A stretch of 58,155 nucleotides of DNA from Alkalihalobacillus sp. YIM B00296 (GTDB taxonomy: Bacteria; Bacillota; Bacilli; Bacillales; Fictibacillaceae), in the NCBI RefSeq assembly GCF_020179385.1, contig NZ_JAIBLJ010000020.1, positions 10,952-69,106 on the forward strand, read 5' to 3'. Shown here one piece after another: positions 24,840 through 31,466 of this stretch. The first letter of the stretch is position 1. Each line of letters starts with the position of its first letter. The position numbers and the translations under genes are program-made. The notes beneath the pieces are model-generated. The model was not told the origin of the DNA, did no database searches, and saw nothing but the letters and a program-made list of their open reading frames with translations.

Positions 24840-26981
24840 ATGAATAGTTTCAAATTACTTTCTGCTGAGTTTTCGAAGATTGCTGCCAACAAGGGAATCT
24901 TAGTCTCCGTAATCGCCGCTCTATTGGTTCCTGTTGTTTATGGCGGGATCCTTCTGTCCGCAACTTGGGGGCCTTATGATAACCTTGATAATTTGCCAGT
25001 GGCCGTCGTCAATAATGATCAGGGTGCGATTTCTGAAAATGAACCTATCAACGTAGGAAACGAATTAGTAGCGAACATGAAGGAAGGAAAAGACCTAGGA
25101 TGGGAATTTGTGAATTCAACCGATGCAATGAGAGGGCTTCAAAAGAATGACTATTACATGGCGATCATTATCCCTGAAGACTTTTCCCAACGTGTCACCA
25201 CTGTAATGGAGCCCGATCCGAAGAAGCTTGAACTTGAATACATTCAAAATGAAGGGATGAACTTCCTCGCTTCCAAAGTTACAGAAACAGCCACACAGCG
25301 TATTCGTGAGCAACTTGCCAATACGATTACGCAAAATTACACCTCGAAAGTTTTTACAAGTTTAGAAGACGTTTCTGACGGCTTCGGAAAGGCGGCTGAC
25401 GGCTCTGCCCGGTTATCCGATGGAACAACCCAGCTACATAACGGGACAGAAGAGCTTTTAAACTCTGTTACCTCGAAACAATCAGATATTACCAAACTAG
25501 CAAATGGTACACAAGAATTAAAGGACGGGACAGGCCTTCTATTAAGTAAACTGGAAGAAAAATCTGGGGACATCAACAAGCTCGCTAACGGTTCCCAGGA
25601 ATTGTACAATGGAACCGTAAAGCTTAAAGATGGAACTGGACAGATCTTAGCCGGATTGCAAAAGGCTGAAACTGGTAGTGCAGATCTTAAGAATGGCGTA
25701 GCAAATAACCTCGCCCCCGGTGCAAGAGGGGTTGCTGATGGTACGGTCCGTCTTAAGGATGGATCTGCTAAATTGGCGGATGGTGCCAACCGATTGCTCG
25801 CAGGCTTGAAGGAATTCCGAGAGGCGAACCCATCCACTACATTGCCGCCATATAAGGTCCCTTACCAACAAATCATCGACGGAGCTCAGAACTTAGCCGA
25901 TGGTTTGAACAGTCTATCAACGAAATCAGTCGTTTTAAGTGAAGGTGCGGTAAAAGTTGCAGATGGAATCGATAATAAAATTGTACCTGGTACAGCCCAA
26001 CTCCATGATGGATTGAATCAACTCGTTGCTGGACAAAAGAAAGTGGATTCTGGTGCCGCTCAATTGGAAGATGGAGCGAGCAGACTGGCTAATGGGAACG
26101 CTCAGGTGGAAAATGGCTGGCAAGAACTCATTACTGGTGTTTCAAAACTTGATTCAGGTGCTGGACGAATCGCCAAAGGAAATGCGGCTGTTGATGAAGG
26201 ATGGAAAAAACTATCGACCGGAGCATCTAAGTTGGAAGATGGAGCAGGAAGAGTGAACGATGGAAGTGAGGAACTTGCTACAGGCTTGAAGGAAGGCGCT
26301 GATAAAACGAGCGGCCTGAATACTGGAGAAAAAAACGTTGGTATGTTCTCCTCCCCGGTCGAACTTGCAAGTGATACGGTCAACGATTATGAATATTACC
26401 GTGACTCGACTGCACCATATATCCTGACGCTCGGTCTATTTGTCGGAATCCTGATCATGTCCCTGTTCATTAATTTCAAAAGACCAGCTCATGTATCAAG
26501 TATAAGCTGGTTTACAGTCAAGTTCATGAATCTTGCATTACTGTCGCTTATCCAAGCCGCTTTATTGCTGATGACCGTGTTTTTCATACTGAAATTGAAT
26601 GTAACCAATCCACTTGGACTGATTTTGTTCACGATTGTCGTAAGCATCGTTTTTTCGGCTATCGTACTATTCCTGGCATCGCTTGGCGGTAACATCGGAC
26701 GTTTTATTGCCCTTGCCCTCGTGATTTTACAATTATCCATAACAGGAGCGAATTTACCAATCGAAATGCTCCCAGAGAATCTGAGGACATTAAGCGAATA
26801 TTTACCGTTCACATACTCGATTGCGGGCTTCAAATCAGTCATCACGTTAGGTGACTTTGGAGCAGCATTAGCAAACATGAGCATTCTTTTAGCCTATTTT
26901 GTCCTCTTTGCCCTGCTATCTCTGACCGTGTTCATCTTTATGAAAAAACCGAAACAGCATGATGTTGAAGCTGCAATGTGA
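24840..26981 (+). CDS. yhgE: YhgE/Pip domain membrane protein
   Basis: About 713 residues from the ATG at 24840 (TGGAGGT upstream). One N-terminal span (about 15-35) is followed by a large extracellular region containing about 20 short repeats of the LADG/LKDG/LANG type (X-G every 7-14 residues) between roughly residues 180 and 500, then about five C-terminal spans ending in FIFMKKPKQ. This is the architecture of the YhgE/Pip (phage infection protein) family, related to ABC-2 exporters. Homologues serve as phage receptors (Lactococcus Pip) or in type VII-secretion and daptomycin-linked phenotypes. In B. subtilis the TetR gene yhgD is adjacent; here no regulator gene is adjacent, only its probable operator. 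Confidence 0.88.
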   Translation: MNSFKLLSAEFSKIAANKGILVSVIAALLVPVVYGGILLSATWGPYDNLDNLPVAVVNNDQGAISENEPINVGNELVANMKEGKDLGWEFVNSTDAMRGLQKNDYYMAIIIPEDFSQRVTTVMEPDPKKLELEYIQNEGMNFLASKVTETATQRIREQLANTITQNYTSKVFTSLEDVSDGFGKAADGSARLSDGTTQLHNGTEELLNSVTSKQSDITKLANGTQELKDGTGLLLSKLEEKSGDINKLANGSQELYNGTVKLKDGTGQILAGLQKAETGSADLKNGVANNLAPGARGVADGTVRLKDGSAKLADGANRLLAGLKEFREANPSTTLPPYKVPYQQIIDGAQNLADGLNSLSTKSVVLSEGAVKVADGIDNKIVPGTAQLHDGLNQLVAGQKKVDSGAAQLEDGASRLANGNAQVENGWQELITGVSKLDSGAGRIAKGNAAVDEGWKKLSTGASKLEDGAGRVNDGSEELATGLKEGADKTSGLNTGEKNVGMFSSPVELASDTVNDYEYYRDSTAPYILTLGLFVGILIMSLFINFKRPAHVSSISWFTVKFMNLALLSLIQAALLLMTVFFILKLNVTNPLGLILFTIVVSIVFSAIVLFLASLGGNIGRFIALALVILQLSITGANLPIEMLPENLRTLSEYLPFTYSIAGFKSVITLGDFGAALANMSILLAYFVLFALLSLTVFIFMKKPKQHDVEAAM

Positions 26982-26989
26982 AATGTCAA

Positions 26990-27018
26990 GGGACAGATCC
27001 CTACCAAGGTTCTGTCCC
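26990..27018. repeat. GGGACAGA hairpin repeat
   Basis: GGGACAGA (26990-26997) pairs with TCTGTCCC (27011-27018). It resembles the GGGACAG-type hairpins common between Bacillus genes. It has no U-tract, so it is not called a terminator. Confidence 0.5.
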
Positions 27019-27047
27019 AATTAAAATAAATTATACATAAACAAAAG

Positions 27048-27097
27048 AAAAAAGCCTGATTCCTCGGTTAAAGGTACCCGGGCCACAGGCCTTTTTC
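27048..27097. terminator. bidirectional terminator after yhgE
   Basis: AAAGCCTG (27051-27058) pairs with CAGGCCTTT (27086-27094) with one bulge; A-runs and T-runs flank both sides. Confidence 0.7.
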
Positions 27098-27154
27098 TTG
27101 TTATACCCCGCTTAAATGGATCGGCATTATAATCAAATTAGTCTTTTGCTTCGG

Positions 27155-27702
27155 CTACCTGATCGGGCTCAGCGGTCCGCTATATAAGCCACCGCCACCC
27201 TGAGCATCGAATACTCGTACGCTAATAACATTTTTTCCCCGTAATTAATTGCTTCAGTTGGAATTTCATATTCGCGGTCCCAGTCCCATGCAGAAATCAT
27301 GCCTTCCTCCCCTTCCCCGGTTGGAAATTCACCGGATTGGGCGATCTTTTGACCATTGGAATAGGTGGCGTCGACATCATCGATTTTACCTAGTTTCACT
27401 TTCAAGGCATGACCTTCCCATTCTGCTGGGATATCGATGGTCTTTCTATACCAGCCGTAAACATAATCTTCATGATAATCAGAGTGGTCTTCCCAAATTG
27501 ATGTAAGCGTAACTTCTTGCCACTGGCTGTCATCAAAGTCTGGATCCATCCAGCTTAGGTCGTCTCCTTTTTGGAATAACCAAGTTCCGGCCATATCAAT
27601 GACTGGCAATGCAATAGATTGAGGTTCAGAGTCACCGATAGCTGTTTGATAGATCCCTGCCTCTTCTGTTACTTTATACGAATAATGATGTATAGGTATT
27701 TC
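27155..27702 (-). pseudogene. fragment of a sugar-binding/GH2-like jelly-roll protein
   Basis: The frame from 27702 lacks any start. It encodes IDMAGTWLFQKGDDLSW, DPDFDDSQWQEV, YGWYRKTIDIPAEWEG and ISAWDWDREYEIP, the pattern of the galactose-binding-like N-domain of family 2 glycosidases and sialate O-acetylesterases. One missing A in the run at 27231-27236 breaks the frame; in the restored frame it ends NVISVRVFDAQGGGGLYSGP, then a stop at 27155. Its upstream end abuts the stop codon of a 48-residue gene, so the parent gene has lost its 5' part. It is probably a decayed piece of a secreted carbohydrate enzyme. Confidence 0.6.
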
Positions 27703-27849
27703 CTATTGCTTTTTTTCATTTTTCTTAATAAGGATACCTGTCAAAAATATGATTCTTTCAAAAATTTCTTTCCTTTTGTTTTCTGGAAGATCTTTCTGAA
27801 ACTCTTTGATCAAGCTTCTTATCTCTTTTAGATCTGTCTCTCTAGCCAT
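27703..27849 (-). CDS. 48-residue helical protein, unknown function
   Basis: A short frame with a consensus ribosome site (GGAGGAG, then ATG at 27849): MARETDLKEIRSLIKEF is followed by a Lys-rich segment, a short hydrophobic helix (IFERIIFLTGILI) and a basic tail. It is predicted helical and basic. Its stop codon is directly followed in frame by the glycosidase-like fragment, suggesting a deletion junction. No family recognised; coding is supported by the ribosome site only. Confidence 0.5.
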   Translation of the reverse strand: MARETDLKEIRSLIKEFQKDLPENKRKEIFERIIFLTGILIKKNEKKQ

Positions 27850-27991
27850 TACTCCTCCTATCTTTTATACTCCATTAATGTATCTCTCATATTATTATCA
27901 AATATTTTCAAAAAAACCGAGAAGTTAGCCCTATATGTATTGGGGGGGAAATAGTCATTTAATCCAGTGTAAAAGCAAATACATTTAAAAA

Positions 27992-28017
27992 GAAAAAAGT
28001 GCCGATTTAGGCACTTT
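27992..28017 (-). terminator. terminator of the rap-phr operon
   Basis: AAAGTGCC (27996-28003) and GGCACTTT (28010-28017) form a perfect hairpin with a 6-nt loop; the minus strand continues into TTTTTTCTTTTT. It follows the pheromone-precursor gene. Confidence 0.9.
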
Positions 28018-28047
28018 AGGAATCATTTATTTCAAAATAACTTGTAT

Positions 28048-28479
28048 TTATACGTCATTTGGAGGAGAGTCTTTGATGATTCCGTCGTGTGCTAGTAGAT
28101 TCACAGAGTCTTTGATGATCCCGTCATGTGCAAGCTTCGCAGGTGAGTCTTTGATGATTCCATCGTGTGCCAGCAGGTTCACAGAGTCTTTGATAATTCC
28201 GTCATGTGCAAGCTTTGAAGTTGAATCCTTGATGATTCCATCGTGTGCCAGTAGGTTCACAGAGTCTTTGATAATCCCGTCATGTGCAAGCTTCGAAGTT
28301 GAATCCTTGATGATTCCATCGTGTGCTAATTGGCCCACGGAATCTTTAATGATCCCGTCATGAGCAACCTTTGCAGGTGAATCTTTGATGATTCCATCAT
28401 GAGCTTCACTTGTGCTGAGGAACGTTGGCAAAATAATGACAGACAGTGACAACATCAACAAGACAACCACTTTCTTCAT
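28048..28479 (-). CDS. phr: exported Phr-like precursor with nine tandem pheromone repeats
   Basis: A 143-residue preprotein. Residues 1-25 are a Sec signal peptide (MKKVVVLLMLSLSVIIL core, then FLSTSEA); the remainder is nothing but nine copies of AHDGIIKDS spaced by four-residue linkers (PAKV, VGQL, TSKL, VNLL, TSKL, VNLL, PAKL, VNLL) and a tail PPNDV. It begins 14 bp after the rap stop with AAGGAGG as ribosome site, so it occupies the position of phr genes after rap genes. Phr precursors are known to be secreted, cut to 5-6 residue peptides and re-imported by Opp to inhibit the cognate Rap. By analogy each unit could release a peptide such as AHDGI, HDGIIKD or similar. The exact mature form cannot be read from sequence. 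Confidence 0.85.
   Translation of the reverse strand: MKKVVVLLMLSLSVIILPTFLSTSEAHDGIIKDSPAKVAHDGIIKDSVGQLAHDGIIKDSTSKLAHDGIIKDSVNLLAHDGIIKDSTSKLAHDGIIKDSVNLLAHDGIIKDSPAKLAHDGIIKDSVNLLAHDGIIKDSPPNDV
28066..28404 (-). repeat. nine-unit 39-bp coding tandem repeat
   Basis: Nine units of 39 bp, each encoding AHDGIIKDS plus a four-residue linker (the ninth counted over its core). Linkers alternate (TSKL, VNLL, TSKL, VNLL, PAKL, VNLL), and paired units are nearly identical, implying growth by 78-bp duplications. Codons differ at silent positions for His, Asp, Gly, Ile, Lys and Ser while the nonapeptide is invariant. Confidence 0.95.
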
Positions 28480-28493
28480 CCAAAAAATCCTCC

Positions 28494-29585
28494 TTAACTT
28501 AATTTGTTTTTGGCGTGGATGACCAGTTTGTAATACTTCATGGCCTCTTTGATGTTTCTCTCTTGTTCATAATATTTCGCCAATTCATGACTGAATTCCT
28601 CTAAATTTCCCCAATATTTTTTGTCGAGATACGAAGAAATTTCTTCTCTTAGGACACACATGTAATCTTGCAGGTTTAATGTATGTTTTGCTTTTAGGAT
28701 ATTCAACTTCCCAAGATATTCAGAATCCTGGGTATGTCCGCAAATGTCATAGCATCGGTTTACCCAATACATTGCATTTTCATCTTGTTGAAGTCTGAAA
28801 TACTCTTTTGCCATTATGTACATGGTTTTTACTTGGTAATGATATTCATCATTTTCCACCATCCATGTAAGGCTTTTTTCAAGATACTCGATAGCTTTGC
28901 TCGATTCCCCTTTTCTTGAGTACATCCAACCCAGGTTTTGCAAGGATACAGATTCAGTTTCTAAACATTTTACAAGTTGAGCATACTTTATTGCCTTATT
29001 CAAATAATATTCAGCGCGATCATAATTTCCGAGGAGGATATGATTGGTTCCTAGTAAATTTTTACAATCGGCGGTACGTAAATGATAATGTTCGTCTGTT
29101 TGAAAAATTTCTATAGCCTTGAATGTATGTTGGATTGAATTTAGAATATCAAGGTGCTGAGAGTAAACGGATGCTAATTTATAGTGGAATTCTGCCGTCT
29201 CAATAGGGTCAGGAATAGAGATCAGCTTTTTTTCAGCATAATGGAAGTGGGTCAGTGCGTCTTCATACTTCTTTTGTTTATACATGTAGATACCTTTGAA
29301 TAATTGATAGTAATACTCGAGCATATCATCCATCTCATTTTTGCCTTGATTAATTTCAAGCATGAGTAGATCTGCATCCTCAATATTTTTGGAATGGATC
29401 AGATTGTACCGGAAAGTTAAGAGTGAGTAATAGAGAAGCAGATTCTGATTTTCCTCCATATGGTTTATCTTCTCATCGATCTCTTCCTTTAATTTCAACG
29501 CTTTTTCGACATTACGATCACGAATCATTGCGTACCAGGAATTCAAAAGGTTAGTCATCTCACTTGAACTTACCATGACTTTCAT
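28494..29585 (-). CDS. rap: Rap-family TPR response-regulator phosphatase/inhibitor
   Basis: A 363-residue protein matching the Rap fold: an N-terminal three-helix region (LNSWYAMIRDRNVEKALKLK), then MEENQNLLLYYSLLTFRYN, followed by tandem TPR motifs (for example ADCKNLLGTNHILLGNYDRA, SLQNLGWMYSRKGESSKA, then YYKLVIHAKNKLS at the end). Gln47 falls in ENQNLLLYY, the position of the catalytic-site Gln described for RapH acting on Spo0F. Rap proteins bind Phr peptides through the TPR groove and otherwise dephosphorylate Spo0F or block ComA-like DNA binding. Here the peptide gene follows directly. The target is unproven, but Gln47 favours a Spo0F-type phosphatase, hence sporulation timing. Confidence 0.9.
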   Translation of the reverse strand: MKVMVSSSEMTNLLNSWYAMIRDRNVEKALKLKEEIDEKINHMEENQNLLLYYSLLTFRYNLIHSKNIEDADLLMLEINQGKNEMDDMLEYYYQLFKGIYMYKQKKYEDALTHFHYAEKKLISIPDPIETAEFHYKLASVYSQHLDILNSIQHTFKAIEIFQTDEHYHLRTADCKNLLGTNHILLGNYDRAEYYLNKAIKYAQLVKCLETESVSLQNLGWMYSRKGESSKAIEYLEKSLTWMVENDEYHYQVKTMYIMAKEYFRLQQDENAMYWVNRCYDICGHTQDSEYLGKLNILKAKHTLNLQDYMCVLREEISSYLDKKYWGNLEEFSHELAKYYEQERNIKEAMKYYKLVIHAKNKLS

Positions 29586-29624
29586 TTTAATTATTCATCT
29601 CCTTTTAATAATACGAATGACGTC

Positions 29625-29653
29625 TATTTACACAGTTTTTCGACTTTCTTCAA
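29625..29653 (-). promoter_or_regulatory. putative sigma-A promoter of rap-phr
   Basis: On the minus strand TTGAAG (29648-29653) and TAAATA (29625-29630) are 17 bp apart and about 40 bp before the rap ATG. No ComA box was recognised. Confidence 0.45.
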
Positions 29654-30128
29654 TAAAAACCTTTCTTTTATCAATAGATAGTCCATTTACACTATGAATG
29701 AAGAAAAGTGGCAAAAAAGCACTAAATTCGGGAAAATGAATATTTGGCGAGCATTGGAAAAAGACGCCGTACTTTAAGTATCCCCTTTGATTAGAAGGAA
29801 ACTCAAGATTCTTACCAATCATGGAATTTTGCTTAAATTGGGGTCAATTTTAAGATTAATAATAATTTTTTCAGTACAATCCAGATGGCGAGTAGGACGA
29901 CGACTAATCCTTTTTTCGTAATATCTCAAAAGTATGTTCGCTAAAACCTATTATTTTCTGCTAGCTCACCTATGAAATACACCATCCTTACACCTCACTT
30001 TTATGCTTACTTTTTTTTCGTTCAATAAACTTCTTTGTTAATTCTGACCTGCTTATATAAAAAACCATACTACTTAAAGTTAACTCTAGGTCAAGCGTAG
30101 AAACCTATTATAATAATATGAATAAAAA
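29654..30128. other. gene-poor AT-rich region upstream of rap
   Basis: About 475 bp without a supported gene. A short hydrophobic frame on the minus strand near 29850-29910 has no start or ribosome site and is read as chance or a remnant. Confidence 0.4.
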
Positions 30129-30180
30129 CTGTACCAATAAAAAAAGCCCTTGAATCAAGGACTTGTTGTGATCTGTTATG
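30129..30180. repeat. left 52-bp direct repeat, copy of tRNA-Ala 3' flank
   Basis: Matches 46259-46310 over 52 bp with only a few differences. The right copy is the terminator and 3' flank of the tRNA-Ala gene, ending inside its final CCA. Here no tRNA follows; the match stops at GTTATG and a decayed transporter frame begins. It looks like an attachment-site or recombination copy. Confidence 0.75.
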
Positions 30181-30735
30181 TATCATTCTTAATCATCGAT
30201 AAGGTACTTTATCGTAAAGGAGTAAATAGAATAGATCTATTTACCGGAGTGGGTGCGTTAATTGGAAGTTTGTTTTTAATCTTGGCTACGCTACAAGGAA
30301 ACTCAGGAATAGTTTTTGAATCTATACCACTCACTGTAATAGGACTTGTCTCAGCTACGTTATGTGGCTGTTTTTTCAGCTCTTGCAGCTATATATTCAA
30401 AAAAACTTAGTGTGGAGCAATGGAACTCTACCAAAATACTATGTCATAGATTTTATGCCATTATTGTATAATTTTTTCTCTTCAAAAAGGGAACATGCTA
30501 GGACAATTAACATCAAATTGGATATGGATTTTGATAGTATCCATGATAGGCGTTGCTATATCTTTATATTTTCTGCAAATCGGTACACAAGCTTCTTTGT
30601 TATGATGTCACTATCCTTTATTCCGATATTCACTTTTGCTTTTCAATTTTTTGATCCTCGAATAGTTACTTCCTACCATTCTCTATCAGGCATATCAATT
30701 ATATTAGTTTTTGCATTATTTAGTGTATGTAAATA
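30181..30735 (+). pseudogene. DMT/EamA transporter remnant
   Basis: Three frames in succession encode hydrophobic helices of one drug/metabolite transporter: VNRIDLFTGVGALIGSLFLI, then (shifted near 30375) FSALAAIYSKKLSVEQWNST, then WIWILIVSMIGVAISLYFLQ, then (shifted near 30600) VMMSLSFIPIFTFAFQFF. The 5' end is missing, cut off at the direct-repeat boundary. With several frameshifts it is clearly non-functional. It is followed by a perfect terminator hairpin. Confidence 0.75.
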
Positions 30736-30764
30736 ACTCTCGAAATAAATCCATAGTAAAAAAT

Positions 30765-30798
30765 AAAGAGATGGCAATATGATCATTGCCATCTCTTT
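30765..30798. terminator. perfect bidirectional terminator
   Basis: AAAGAGATGGCAAT (30765-30778) and ATTGCCATCTCTTT (30785-30798) form a 14-bp stem with a 6-nt loop, followed by ATTTTAT. Confidence 0.85.
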
Positions 30799-31301
30799 AT
30801 TTTATAGTTATTCCTGAAGTGCGCCCTATAATTGAAGATAAATATTAGAAATAACACTCAATCTCAGGAGAGGTTTGTTGAAGACTTGATATCAAGATAA
30901 CCTAGAATGACGACTTACACAATTTTTTCAAATGGCCTAATCCCAAGTTAATAATGGAGTATAAAGGAGTATTTTAATATTCGCGACTCCAGCTCTTTTG
31001 CATCTTCCTAATATAAATATAAATAATTTGAGCAATATGATAAGCATTGTGGGTAGTTACACTCGCTAACACTTCCCACCATTCTTTTCACCTAAATGGC
31101 TACGATTAAATATAGTAACCTATTATTCCAGCTTACTTAATACTAATTATTTCAAATAAAAGCATTTAACTCAATCATTAATTTCACAAAACTAGCCTAT
31201 CCTTACTACGGATATGCCCCCGATTTTTTAATAGAGTTTTTGTATGATCTTTATTTAATTGTTCACTAAACTGTTTCCATTCACCTTCACATAAGAATTT
31301 G
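30799..31301. other. gene-free AT-rich stretch
   Basis: About 500 bp between the transporter remnant's terminator and the candidate RNA promoter. No coding frame, repeat or structured element was recognised. Confidence 0.5.
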
Positions 31302-31312
31302 TATTATAGTCG

Positions 31313-31430
31313 AATCCCAGCGAGGACGAAGAAATCGAACGGTAGATCATGAATAGCCTCCAAAACAAGCTTCATAGAACTCACAACATAGAAGACAGAA
31401 TTCTGGACCGGTCGTTGCACCGGTCCTTTT
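31313..31430 (+). ncRNA. candidate small structured RNA with own promoter and terminator
   Basis: A promoter-like pair (TTCACC 31280-31285, 16 bp, TATTAT 31302-31307) is followed by a noncoding, GC-richer stretch ending in a perfect terminator: GGACCGGT (31405-31412), loop CGTTGC, ACCGGTCC (31419-31426), TTTT. An outer inverted repeat ATAGCCTCC (31353-31361) / GGAGGCTAT (31441-31449) embraces the terminator. No ribosome site or frame is seen, and no known family was matched. It ends about 40 bp from the 3' end of the convergent Ntn-hydrolase gene. Confidence 0.4.
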
Positions 31431-31466
31431 GTTTCGCTTAGGAGGCTATCTTTAAGGATTAAGAAA

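Noticed and set aside
28073-28363. Opposite-strand repetitive frame (MIPSCAS repeats)
   Set aside because: It is the antisense shadow of the pheromone-precursor gene, without a ribosome site or signal peptide.
28066-28404. CRISPR-like direct repeats
   Set aside because: The units are contiguous, in frame and encode a conserved peptide; spacers are only 12 bp of linker codons, and no cas genes are present.
29628-29822. 64-residue frame upstream of rap on the minus strand
   Set aside because: No ribosome site, no recognisable domain, and it overlaps the rap promoter region.
30129-30180. Second tRNA-Ala gene
   Set aside because: Only the 3' flank and terminator are present; no acceptor stem, D-arm or anticodon arm follows.
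31313-31449. T-box or other known riboswitch
   Set aside because: No AGGGTGGNACCGCG-type T-box or other remembered core motif, and no plus-strand gene follows.
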